Shown here: piece after piece, positions 49,301 to 60,089 of the stretch
How the letters are laid out: each line of letters starts with the position of its first letter
Position numbering within the stretch: the first letter of the stretch is position 1
Assembly: GCA_014155875.1 (NCBI GenBank)
Contig: JACEFZ010001371.1
Location: 1 to 64,000 of the forward strand
Origin: Cepaea nemoralis
Lineage: Eukaryota; Mollusca; Gastropoda; Stylommatophora; Helicidae
Length of the DNA stretch: 64,000 nt
Direction of reading: 5' to 3'
The notes under the pieces: generated by a model
What the model saw: the letters and a program-made list of their open reading frames with translations, nothing else
Database searches by the model: none
What the model was told of the DNA's origin: nothing
Position numbers and translations under genes: made by a program

Positions 49301-51345
49301 TAAGAAAACAACAAGATAATCCCATGTAGAGAACTGAGAAAACAACAGGATTACCCCATATAGAGAACTGAGAAAACAACAAGATAACCCCATATAGAGA
49401 ACTGAGAAAACAACAAGATAATCACATATAGAGAACTGAGAAAACAACAAGATTATCCCATGTAGAGAACTGAGAAAACAACAAGATAATCACATATAGA
49501 GATCTGAGAAAACAACAAGATTACCCCATGTAGAGAACTGAGAAAACAACAAGATAATCACATATAGAGAACTGAGAAAACAACAAGATAATCACATATA
49601 GAGAACTGAGAAAACAACAAGATAATCACATATAGAGAACTGAGAAAACAACAAGATAATCCCTGTAGAGAACTGAGAAAACAACAAGATAATCCCATGT
49701 AGAGAACTGAGAAAACAACAAGATAATCCCATGTAGAGAACTGAGAAAACAACAAGATAATCCCACGTAGAGAACTGAGAAAACAACAAGATAACCCCAT
49801 GTAGAGAACTGAGAAAACAACAAGATAATCACATATAGAGAACTGAGAAAACAACCAGATAACCCCATGTAGAGAACTGAGAAAACAACAAGATAATCAC
49901 ATATAGAGAACTGAGAAAACAACAAGATTATCCCATGTAGAGAACTGAGAAAACAACAAGATAACCCCATGTAGAGAACTGAGAAAACAACAGGATTACC
50001 CCATATATAGAACTGAGACAACAACAAGATAACCCCATATAGAGAACTGAGAAAACAACAAGATAATCACATATAGAGAACTGAGAAAACAACAAGATAA
50101 TCCCATGTAGAGAACTGAGAAAACAACCAGATAATCCCATGTAGAGAACTGAGAAAAAAACCAGATAACCCCATATAGAGAACTGAGAAAACAACAAGAT
50201 AATCACATATAGAGAACTAAGAAAACAACAGGATTACCCTATGTAGAGAACTGAGAAAACAACAAGACAATCACATATAGAGAACTGAGAAAACAACAAG
50301 ATAATCCCATACAGAGAACTGAGAAAACAACAAGATTACACAATGTAGAGAACTGAGAAAACAACAGGATTACACTATGTAGAGGACTGAGAAAACAACA
50401 AGATTACCCCATGTAGAGAACTGAGAAAACAACAAGATTCACCCCATGTAGAGAACTGAGAAAACAACAAGATTACCCCATGTAGAGAACTGAGAAAACA
50501 ACAAGATAACCCCATGTAGAGAACTGAGAAAACAACAAGATAATCCCATGTAGAGAACTAAGAAAACAACAGGATTACCCTATGTAGAGAACTGAGAAAA
50601 CAACCAGATTACCCTATGTAGAGAACTGAGAAAACAACAAGATAATCACATATAGAGAACTGAGAAAACAACAAGATAATCACATATAGAGAACTGAGAA
50701 AACAACAACACTACACTATGTAGAGAACTGAGAAAACAACAGGATTACACTATGTAGAGAACTGAGAAAACAACAGGATTACACTATGTAGAGAACTGAG
50801 AAAACAACAGGATTACACTATGTAGAGAACTGAGAAAACAACAAGATTACACTATGTAGAGAACTGAGAATTCAACAGAATTACCCCATATAGAGAACTG
50901 AGAAAACAACAGGATTACACTATGTAGAGAACTGAGAAAACAACAGGATTACACTATGTAGAGAACTGAGAAAACAACAAGATTACACTATGTAGAGAAC
51001 TGAGAAAACAACAGGATTACACTATGTAGAGAACTGACAAAACAACAGGATTACACTATGTAGAGAACTGAGAAAACAACAAGATTACCCAATGTACAGA
51101 ACTGAGAAAACAACAAGATTACCCAATGTACAGAACTGAGAAAACAACAAGATTACCCAATGTACAGAACTGAGAAAACAACAAGATTACTCTATGTAGA
51201 GGACTACGAAAATAACAGGATTATCACATGTAGAGAACTAAAAAAAACATCAGGATTACCCCATGTAGAGAACTGACAAAACTAACGAGATTACCCAAGG
51301 TACAGAACCGAGAAAACAACAAGATTATCCCATGTACTGCAGGAA
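28312..51345. repeat. 34-bp satellite, right segment with higher-order structure
   Basis: About 677 more units of the 34-bp monomer. Rare variants recur at a fixed large distance: CATGAAGAGAAC at 42,147 and 46,671, AAAAAAACCAGATAACCCC near 42,300 and 46,825, and the AAGACAATCACATATAG plus CCCATACAGAG plus TTACACAATG triplet near 42,410 and 46,935. The offset is 4,522-4,525 bp, or 133 monomers. The same markers return near 48,905 and 50,162-50,340, at shorter distances. The right 650 bp return to the ATTACACTATG variant and then become diverged (51,060-51,345), mirroring the left edge. Confidence 0.95.
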
Positions 51346-51457
51346 GTTTGCAGTCTGGGTATCTCATTAAGAAAACGAAAGGTGCGATACGCCTGTAGGT
51401 AACCTCACATCCTGTTTCTCCTCCTTCCAGCTGGTCGCTGGTGATGGTCTTCAGGAC
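51345..51457 (-). CDS. Candidate exon between two satellites (weak)
   Basis: Only about 113 bp of non-repetitive DNA separates the 34-bp and 75-bp arrays. On minus it is open throughout with a protein-like reading: LKTITSDQLEGGETGCEV, then TYRRIAPFVFLMRYPDCKLP. Possible donors are GAG/GTTACC (about 51,402) or GCA/GTACAT exactly where the 34-bp array begins. The acceptor side is poor. On plus, TCCTGTTTCTCCTCCTTCCAG is a good acceptor motif, so the coding strand is not settled. I do not recognise the family. Confidence 0.28.
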
Positions 51458-54364
51458 TTGAGGGTCGAATGTGTCTGGTCTGTGTGGGAGATATGATAGA
51501 AGGATGTGACGATACGGTTTATACCTGCACACTTGAGGGTGGAATGTGTCTGGTCTGTGTGTGAGATAGAGATATGATAGAAGGATGTAACGATACCGTG
51601 TATACCTGCACACTTAAGGGTCGAATGTGTCTGGTCTGTGTGTGAGATATGATAGAAGGATGTAACGATACCGTGTATACCTGCACACTTGAGGGTGGAA
51701 TGTGTCTGGTCTGTGTGTGAGATATGATAGAAGGATGTAACGACACCGTGTATACCTGCACACTTGAGGGTGGAATGTGTCTGGTCTGTGTGTGAGATAT
51801 GATAGAAGGATGTAACGATACCGTGTATACCTGCACACTTGAGGGTGGAATGTGTCTGGTCTGTGTGTGAGATATGATAGAAGGATGTAACGACACCGTT
51901 TATACCTGCACACTTGAGGGTGGAATGTGTCTGGTCTGTGTGTGAGATATGATAGAAGGATGTAACGACACCGTGTATACCTGCACACTTGAGGGTGGAA
52001 TGTGTCTGGTCTGTGTGTGTGAGATATGATAGAAGGATGTAACGACACCGTGTATACCTGCACACTTGAGGGTGGAATGTGTCTGGTCTGTGTGTGAGAT
52101 ATGATAGAAGGATGTAACGACACCGTGTATACCTGGACACTTGAGGGTGGAATCTGTCTGGCGTGTGTGGGAGATATGATAGAAGGATGTAACGATACCG
52201 TGTATACCTGCACACTTGAGGGTGGAATGTGTCTGGTCTGTGTGTGAGATATGATAGAAGGATGTAACGACACCGTGTATACCTGCACACTTGAGGGTGG
52301 AATGTGTCTGGTCGTGTGTGGGAGATATGATAGAAGGATGTAACGATACCGTGTATACCTGCACACTTGAGGGTGGAATGTGTCTGGTCTGTTTGTGAGA
52401 TAGAGATATGATAGAAGGATGTAACGGTACGGTATATACCTGCACACTTGAGGGTGGAATGTGTCTGGTCTGTGTGTGAGATAGAGATATGATAGAAGGA
52501 TGTAACGATACCGTTTATACCTACACACTTGAGGGTGGAATGTGTCTCGTCTGTGTGTGAGATATGATAGAAGGATGTAACGACACCTTTTATACCTGCA
52601 CACTTGAGGGTGGAATGTATCTGGTCTGTGTGTGAGATAGAGATATGATAGAAGGATGTAACGATACCGTGTATACCTGCACACTTGAGGGTGGAATGTG
52701 TCTGGTCTGTGTGTGAGATATGATAGAAGGATGTAACGACACCGTGTATACCTGCACACTTGAGGGTGGAATGTGTCTGGTCCTGTGTGTGAGATATGAT
52801 AGAAGGATGTAACGACACCGTGTATACCTGCACACTTGAGGGTGGAATGTGTCTGGTCTGTTTGTGAGATAGAGATATGATAGAAGGATGTAACGATACC
52901 GTGTATACCTGACACACTTGAGGGTGGAATGTGTCTCGGTCTGTGTGTGAGATATGATAGAAGGATATAACGACACCTTTTATACCTGCACACTTGAGGG
53001 TGGAATGTGTCTGGTCTGTGTGTGAGATATGATAGAAGGATGTAACGACACCGTGTATACCTGCACACTTGAGGGTGGAATGTGTCTGGCCTGTGTGGGA
53101 GATATGATAGAAGGATGTAACGATACCGTGTATACCTGCACACTTGAGGGTGGAATGTGTCTGGTCTGTTTGTGAGATAGAGATATGATAGAAGGATGTA
53201 ACGGTACCGTTTATACCTACACACTTGAGGGTGGAATGTGTCTCGTCTGTGTGTGAGATATGATAGAAGGATGTAACGACACCTTTTATACTTGCACACT
53301 TGAGGGTGGAATGTGTCTGGTCTGTGTGTGTGATATGATAGAAGGATGTAACGATACCGTGTATACCTGCACGCTTGAGGGTGGAATGTGTCTGGTATGT
53401 GTGGGAGATATGATAGAAGGATGTAACGACACCGTTTATACCTGCACACTTGAGGGTGGAATGTGTCTGGTCTGTGTGTGAGATAGAGATATGATAGAAG
53501 GATGTAACGATACCGTGTATACCTGCACACTTGAGGGTGGAATGTGTCTGGTCTGTGTGTGAGATATGATAGAAGGATGTAACGACACCGTGTATACCTG
53601 CACACTTGAGGGTGGAATGTGTCTGGTCTGTGTGGGAGATATGATAGAAGGATGTAACGATACCGTGTATACCTGCACACTTGAGGGTGGAATGTGTCTG
53701 GTCTGTTTGTGAGATAGAGATATGATAGAAGGATGTAACGGTACGGTGTATACCTGCACACTTGAGGGTGGAATGTGTCTGGTCTGTGTGGGAGATATGA
53801 TAGAAGGATGTAACGATACCGTGTATATCTGCACACTTGAAGGTCGAATGTGTCTGGTCTGTGTGGGAGATATGATAGAAGGATGTAACGATACCGTGTA
53901 TACCTGCACACTTGAGGGTGGAATGTGTCTGGTCTGTGTGGGTGTTATGATAGAAGGATGTAACGATACAGTTTATACCTGCACACTTGAGGGTGGAATG
54001 TGTCTGGTCTGTATGGGTGATATGATAGAAGGATGTAACGATACAGTTTATACCTGCACACTTGAGGGTGGAATGTGTCTGATCTAGGTGGGTGATATGA
54101 TAGAAGGATGTAACGATACAGTTTATACTTGCACAATTGAGGGTCGAATGTGTCTCTTCTGTGTGGGAGATATGATAGAAGGATGTAACGACACCGTGTA
54201 TACCTGCACACTTGAGGGTGGAATGTGTCTGGTCTGTGTGGGAGATATGATAGAAGGATGTAACGATACCGTGTATACCTGCACACTTGAGGGTGGAATG
54301 TGTCTGGTCTGTGTGGGAGATATGATAGAAGGATGTAACGATACCGTGTATACCTGCACACTTA
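51458..54364. repeat. 75-bp tandem satellite (about 38 copies)
   Basis: The unit on plus reads CACACTTGAGGGTGGAATGT, GTCTGGTCTGTGTGTGAGAT, ATGATAGAAGGATGTAACGA, then TACCGTGTATACCTG. Variants include GTGTGGGAGAT, GACACCG, and an extra six bases (AGATAG) that give 81-bp units. Since 75 and 81 are multiples of 3, frames stay in phase: one minus frame is open for 980 codons with a 25-residue period (CAGIHGIVTSFYHISHTDQT, HSTLK). A second minus frame is open for 765 codons, and a plus frame is open wherever TGAG is GGAG. Several frames open at once argue against a protein. Confidence 0.95.
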
Positions 54365-54417
54365 CAGCTGTACCAAATACTGCAGCTAGGCACTCACGTG
54401 TCTGGAATTTATATGCT

Positions 54418-54945
54418 TTAATTAGTTAGTTAAATAGTTTGTCACCCTGTTAGTTACTTAGTTAGTCATTTAGTTAGTTATTTAATTAGTTAATTAGTTA
54501 GTCATTTAGTTAATCAATTAGTCACTTAGTTATTTAGTTAGTTACTTAATTAGACACTTAGTCTCTTAATAAGTCACTTAGTTAGTCACCTACTTAGTTA
54601 TTTAGTTAGTTTCTTAGTTAGTTACTTAATTAGTCACTTAGTAAGTCATTTAGTTAATCAATTAGTCACTTAGTTAGTCATTTAGTTAATCAATTAGTTA
54701 GTTAGCCTCTTTGTTAGTTATTTAATTAGACACTTAGTCACTTTGGTAGTTACTTAGTCTCTTAATTTTTCACTTAGTTACTTAATTAATCACTTCGTTA
54801 GTCATGTATTTAATCAATTAGTCACTTAGTTAGTTATTTAGTCATTTAATTAGTCACTTAGCTAGTTACTTGGTCTCTTAATTAGATACTTAGTTAGTTG
54901 GTCACTTAGTTAGACAGTTAATTAGTCATTCAGTCAGATAATCCG
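54418..54945. repeat. TTAGT/TTAGTCAC-rich degenerate simple repeat
   Basis: About 530 bp built from TTAGTTAGT, CACTTAGT and ATTTAGT words in irregular order. It resembles no telomere motif I would accept (the insect type is TTAGG). It separates the 75-bp satellite from a CR1-A fragment. Confidence 0.9.
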
Positions 54946-54989
54946 GTGTTCTGCGAGTCACTAATTTGTATATATAATTTTATTATAAT

Positions 54990-55431
54990 TAATGTCTCAC
55001 CAAAGGTCACTTCCATCAGCCTTTAAAATCGCTAAAGTGTATCCTCATTTAAAAGCTGGTTCATTAGACGATGGTATCATGAGTATAGGCCAATTCCCAT
55101 ATTATCATCACTATCCAAATCGCTAGAAAAGCGCATTCATAAAACAACACTAGAACACTTAGTTCGCCACAAACTAATAGTTGACAATCAGTCAGGGTTT
55201 CGGCCAAAATATTCTTGGCATGCGGCCCTAACAAATATGATAGAAAACTGGCATCAAAATATTAACAACAATACTCTATGAGGAGCGGTGTTTATAGACA
55301 TTAGAAAAGCATTCGATATGACAGATCATACTATTTTAATTAAAAAACTAGAAACAACGAAAGTAAGCTTTAATATAGTGACATTGATAAAATTATTTTT
55401 ATTAGACAGAAAACAAGTAGTATCACGCAAT
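54990..55431 (+). pseudogene. CR1-A reverse transcriptase fragment, copy D
   Basis: Colinear with copy B 19,140-19,590. Readable blocks include AFKIAKVYPHLKAGS, a LVRHKLIVDNQSGFRPKYSWHAALT stretch in which SWHAALT replaces the stop-containing segment of copy B, MIENWHQNINNNTL, and FIDIRKAFDMTDH. A TGA after NNNTL, a frame change near 55,080 and truncation before the catalytic FADD make it dead. It ends in CGCAATATAT and the 61-bp satellite begins at the next base, so the satellite either inserted here or grew from this junction. Confidence 0.85.
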
Positions 55432-56950
55432 ATATCTGTGGGTCTGTCACCATGTGCCACATCAGCCACCGAGTGTCAACTGATCTATCACAATGTGGGT
55501 CTGTCTGTCACCATGTGCCACATCAGCCACCGAGTTTCGACTGATCTATCACAATGTGGGTCTGTCATCATGTGCCACACCAGCCACCGAGTGTCGACTG
55601 ATCTATCACAATGTAGGTCTGTCACCATGTGCCACATCAGCCACCGAGTGTCGACTGATCCATCACAATGTGGGTCTGTCTGTCACCATGTGCCACATCA
55701 GCCACCGAGTGTCGACTGATCTAACACAATATGGGTGTGTTACAATATGCTACATCAGCCACCGAGTGTCGACTGATCTATCACAATGTGGGTCTGTCTG
55801 TCTCTATGTGCCACACCAGCCACCGAGTGTCGACTGATCTTTCACAATGAGGGTCTGTTTGTCTCCATGTGCCACATGATCCACCGATTGTCGGCTGATC
55901 TATCACAATGTGGGTCTGTCTGTCGCCATGTGCCACATCAACCACCGAGTGTCGACTGACCTATCACAATGTGGGTCTGTCTGTCTCCATGTGCCATATC
56001 AGCCACCGAGTGTCGACTGATCTATAACCATGAGGGTCTGTCTGTCTTCATGTGCTACATGATCCACCGAGTGTCGACTGATCTATCACAATGTGGTTTT
56101 GCCTGTCACCATGTGTCACATCTGCCACCGAGTGTCGACTGATCTATCACAATTGATGTCTGTCTGTCACCATGTGCCACATCAGTCACCGAGTGTCGAC
56201 TGATCTATCACAATGTGGGTCTGTCTGTCACCATGTGCCACATCAGTCCACCGAGTGTCGACTGATCTATCACAATGTGGGTCTGTCTGTCACCATGTGC
56301 CACATCAGCCACCGAGTGTCGACTGATCTATCACAATGTGGGTCTGTCTGTCACCATGTGCCACATCAGCCACCGAGTGTCGACTGATCTATCACAATGT
56401 GGGTCTGTCTGTCACCATGTGCCACATCAGCCACCGAGTGTCGACTGATCTATCACAATGTGGGTCTGTCTGTCACCATGTGCCACATCAGCCACCAAGT
56501 GTCGACTGATCTATCACAATGTGGGTCTGTCTGTCACCATGTGCCACATCGGCCACCGAGTGTCGAATGATCTATCACAATGTGGGTCTGTCTGTCACCA
56601 TGTGCCACATCAGCCACCGAGTGTCGACTGATCTGTCACAATGTGGGTCTGTCTGTCACCATGTACCACATCAACCACCGAGTGTCGACTGATCTATCAC
56701 AATGTGGTTCTGTCACCATTTGCCACATCAGCCACCGAGTGTCGGTTGATCTATCACAATGTGGGTCTGTAACCATGTGCCACATCAGCCACCGAGTGTT
56801 AACTGATCTATCACAATGTGGGTCTGTCACCATGTGCCACATCAGCCACTGAGTGTCGACTGATCTATCACAATGTTGGTCTGTCTGTCACCATGTGCCA
56901 CATCAGCCACCGAGTGTCGACTGGTATATATCCATGTGGGTCTGTCACCA
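55432..56950. repeat. 61/57-bp tandem satellite (about 25 copies)
   Basis: The unit reads on plus GTGGGTCTGTCTGTCACCAT, GTGCCACATCAGCCACCGAG, TGTCGACTGATCTATCACAA, T. A shorter 57-bp form lacks one TCTG/TGTC step. Units are diverged in the left half (CTCCATGTGCCACATGATCC, CTATAACCATGAGG) and homogeneous at 56,160-56,640. Frames open across 57-bp runs are a length effect. Confidence 0.94.
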
Positions 56951-56954
56951 TGAT

Positions 56955-57185
56955 TTTTAAGTTTGGGCGCGTTATTTCTTTACTTTGCCAGTATTTCTTC
57001 CCAATTTGGTTAGCACATTTTCCTACTTTTTATAAATTTGGACTAGATATTTCTTTACTTTGTCAGTATTTTTCCTCTTTGGCTAACAAATTTTGCTAAT
57101 TTTTATAAATTTGGCCGAGCTATTCCTTTACACGGTCGATATTTTTTCCAATTTGGCTAACAAATATTTCTACTTTTTTTTTTCA
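56955..57185. repeat. AT-rich 73-76-bp tandem triplication
   Basis: Three imperfect units begin near 56,960, 57,036 and 57,109. They share AAATTTGG, TATTTCTTTACTTTGTCAGT, TTTTTCC, TTTGGCTAACAAATTTT and CTAATTTTTAT. The array is unrelated to the 61-bp satellite on its left. Confidence 0.75.
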
Positions 57186-57540
57186 TCAGTGCAAAGTTCA
57201 TGTGAGAATATTCCAAGCCCCGCGGTGTCGGATTTTGACTGAACTGTGAAACTGATCTCTAAAAATTGTTAACATTTCTCCTGCCCAGATAAAAAGAACA
57301 ATCCAACTTTCAAAACCATTGTGTCTAATTTGAATACACTTGAGAATACTTTATGATGTCCCTGACAAGTGTGCTGCTGTTTAGATCGTGAACAGGTGAC
57401 AATAGCAAGCTTGTTATTGACAACCTAAGCACATCAGTTGAAGCAAGCTATGTGTCAGCTTACAGAACCGCCCCTGAAAATTTGGGTATGCTGTACAGTC
57501 TGTGTGTTACATGTACATTGAATCATACAACTAATGTATA
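57186..57540. other. Unassigned spacer
   Basis: Moderately AT-rich sequence with no repeat, frame or signal I can name, ending at the TA flank of the pogo-like element. Confidence 0.5.
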
Positions 57541-58499
57541 TACAGTGGAGACTGTATAAGTAGAAGTCACAGGGGTCGAAGGAATGTGTTCTACTTATCA
57601 GAAATTCTACTTATCCCGACTGCACATATTTACACTAATACCATGCAGTAGCGTTGAGTAAAATGATTGTACCACTTAGGAAACACAATTAGTGAACAAA
57701 TAAATAGCAATACAATATCAGACATGTTGAAATGTTTAATTATTTTTAGAAAGCGGAACATTAAAGTTAGGTACTTTAGTAACATGTTTCTAAATTGCTT
57801 TTTAATTATATAACTGCATAGTTGGATACCTCTTGAAAAAACAAATCCAACGACACCTTATTCAAGTCTGTACGTCAATTGTAAGCTGAGATATTAATTT
57901 TTGTATGTCAGTTATTATTTAACATTGACCCATCAGAATCCCACTATGGAAAGTGTGACCACAAAACACGTAAGCTAAGGGCAGATAACCGCTCTTGGTT
58001 TTTTGCGCTAAGGGGGATAACTCAGCATTTTATTTTGAACGCAAAATTCAAATAAAAACCTCAAACTCCGTCTTCCTCCAGCCTCTTCCTCCACTCCTAA
58101 ATACTAGAATGGGTCGTGAATGCAAACGTGCATCATTATAATCTCGTTGTTCTGAATAATCCATAAGAAAAAAAAATGATCATCGCTGTATTATGACACG
58201 GAAAACCGCTATATTCCCGCCTTGAAATTTAACATGACGCATCTTAGCATACGATCTTAATAATTTCTGTTTGGGATGACCCCGTTGATTAAAATATTTG
58301 AAAATTTCACAGTACGCGTAAGAAAGGATGCTCAATTTAATTATTTATACTAAATCAAGCGGCAACGTCTAATATAACGAGTACTATATAATCCTTAATA
58401 CTGGGGAACAATAACAAGAAAACGTAAATCGCCGTTTGAAACGTCGCCGGAAACGTTCGGTAACGGAAAATGTAGTACCTAATTAAAGTCAGATGAACA

Positions 58500-59152
58500 T
58501 TTCCAAATTAATTAAAGAAAAAGTCTATGATTTTGCCATGCTTCTTGGCTTGTGAAAAATGTCTTCCCATGGCCAGTTTAAAGACACAAAATGGTGAGAC
58601 TGCATCATCTGAACATCAAGTCCTTGCAGTCAGGGCTCCTCGTAATCAGGGTCAGTCATTGCTTTGTGGACTGACTGTTTCTCTCCACACACATTCTTGT
58701 ACGTGTTGCAATGCCGTTTTTTTTTTGGGGGGGTGGGGGGTGGGGGGGGGGGGTGGGGGGGGGGAATGATCCAACCATCCAGCACTACAATTCCAGTCTC
58801 TCTAACATCCAAGACGTGCAAATTCTTCTGCTTTCGCAATAAGTGAAGGCCCATTTACTGGTACATTTGACGATCTAATCACAGTGAACAATTTTAAAAG
58901 GGCAGCATAAAACAAATCACACTCGGTAGTTCTAGATCCCTATCTATCACTGTCGATTTGATACTCAAAAAACAATTTTCTGTTGCGGTCTTTATGCTTT
59001 ACAATGCCGGAAAGTGTCGATGTTGGAATACCAAATTCTCTAGCTATATTCACTTTCTTCTTCCCACTATGTTCAACCTCTTCTAAGAGCTCAATCTTTC
59101 TTTTTAAAGTTAAAGTAGCAAGCTTTCGTCCACTAGCCGCCATTGTTGACAT
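58500..59152 (-). pseudogene. pogo-like transposase, CENP-B-type DNA-binding half
   Basis: From an ATG at 59,152 the first 70 residues form a Psq/CENP-B N-terminal helix-turn-helix: LTLKRKIELLEEVEHSGKKK, VNIAREFGIPTSTLSGIVKH, KDRNRKL. After a TAG at 58,940 the same frame continues to the second, CENPB-type helix-turn-helix: VPVNGPSLIAKAEEFARLGC, a stop, then NCSAGWLDH. The expected RFKKRHGI junction is replaced by a poly-C/poly-A run (58,764-58,717), after which RHCNTYKNVCGEKQSV resumes. These domains bind the terminal repeats in active relatives. Two stops and loss of the DDE domain make it inactive. Confidence 0.85.
58717..58764. repeat. T10-G-rich run (G7-T-G6-T-G12-T-G10)
   Basis: A plus-strand T run is followed by 38 bases of G with three single T interruptions. 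It sits exactly in the transposase reading between the GWLDH and RHCNTY blocks. Four long G runs make a G-quadruplex likely and also make the base count unreliable in sequencing. Confidence 0.9.
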
Positions 59153-59459
59153 GTAGCGAAATATTGTATGTGTGAGATTGTTGTTCGTGCTGATTAAAAA
59201 TAATTATTTCGCGAATTTTTATTTTTTTTATTTTTTTTTTGGTGTGTGAAATGAACAGTTCGACTTAAATATGAACACTTATATAGGCGGTATTCACTTT
59301 TATGTTCGACTAATCCGAAAATTCGAGTTAACCGAATTCGACTTATCAGGACTTTTTATACAAAGATAAAGAGGGATAATGGCCGGGACCAAGCCAATAA
59401 CGTCGACTTAAGCGAAATTCTACTTATCCGAGTTCGACTTAAGGGGACTCGACTGTATT

Positions 59460-59885
59460 TGTTTACTGAAGACATAAACAATAGATTGCACAGTTCATTG
59501 CCTGGCATAGTTTGCTGCATCATTTCAGTTGCACACTGCAGAAGTCACACAGCATAAACTAAAACAAAAGATAATTCCTTTGGTAAGGACGACTCTCATA
59601 TCCTCTTCAGGACCCATCCCCCACTGGTCCAAGCCTGACACCCAGCTCGTGCCTGTGGCTCCTAGTAGCTGTCAGCATGCGACAGCGGCCACCCCCCGGT
59701 CAACAGCTGTGAGAGGCTGGCTAAACCAGGCGTGGGTAGCCGATTTGGTGTCAAACCAAGCGGTGAACTAGGGTATGCCTACCCAGCATGTGAAGACAGG
59801 ATTTGGCAGACTGCGCGGATGAAATCACTGATGATTCAACGGGCAAGACGGCGTTTACCTGCAAAGCGTGGTCGAACGTATTGAG

Positions 59886-59887
<2 letters not shown>
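59460..59887. other. Unassigned, GC-richer repeat-like segment
   Basis: After a short AT-rich part, 59,590-59,870 is GC-rich with wording such as GCATGCGACAGCGGCCACCC and GTGTCAAACCAAGCGGTGAA. It has the look of a conserved dispersed element, perhaps the 5' part of a retroposon whose tail could be the (TA)n that follows. No protein is readable. Confidence 0.4.

Positions 59888-59968
<81 letters not shown>
59888..59968. repeat. (TA)n microsatellite
   Basis: About 40 perfect TA units. Tracts like this extrude cruciforms easily and vary in length. It may be the tail of the GC-richer segment on its left, but that is not shown. Confidence 0.96.
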
Positions 59969-59972
<4 letters not shown>

Positions 59973-60089
59973 ATTGGCTACAATTTAGAATAACACCTCT
60001 CTGGGACATATTGGGTTAATACATCTGGAGATGTTATATGATAAATCTTTGTATCCCCCACTGGGGTATAAGCCCTCAACCAACTCAAG

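Larger units (their letters stand above)
57543..59455 (-). mobile_element. pogo/Tigger-like DNA transposon remnant
   Basis: The left end starts TA/CAGTGGAGACTGTATAAGTAG and the right end, reversed, starts TA/CAGTCGAGTCCCCTTAAGTCG. These are imperfect terminal inverted repeats beginning CAGT and flanked by TA, as in the Tc1/mariner superfamily. Both subterminal regions repeat TTCTACTTATC/TTCGACTTATC motifs. The minus strand carries a pogo-type transposase N-terminus (58,500-59,152). About 860 bp on the left side are AT-rich and unreadable, and the DDE catalytic domain is gone. The element is 1.91 kb and non-autonomous. Confidence 0.82.

Noticed and set aside
23240..51345. Dozens of hydrophobic minus-strand frames (LLFSQFS..WDYLVVFSVLYMG) resembling membrane proteins
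   Set aside because: They are translations of the 34-bp satellite. All three frames give the same 34-residue cycle, and stops fall wherever unit variants change phase.
51451..54393. A 980-codon minus-strand open frame with a 25-residue period, which could look like a large repeat protein
   Set aside because: It lies wholly in the 75-bp satellite. A second minus frame and parts of a plus frame are open too, there is no domain, signal peptide or start context, and openness follows from the unit length being a multiple of three.
54418..54945. Telomere-like or interstitial telomeric repeat
   Set aside because: The words are TTAGT, irregularly spaced, and match neither TTAGGG nor TTAGG.
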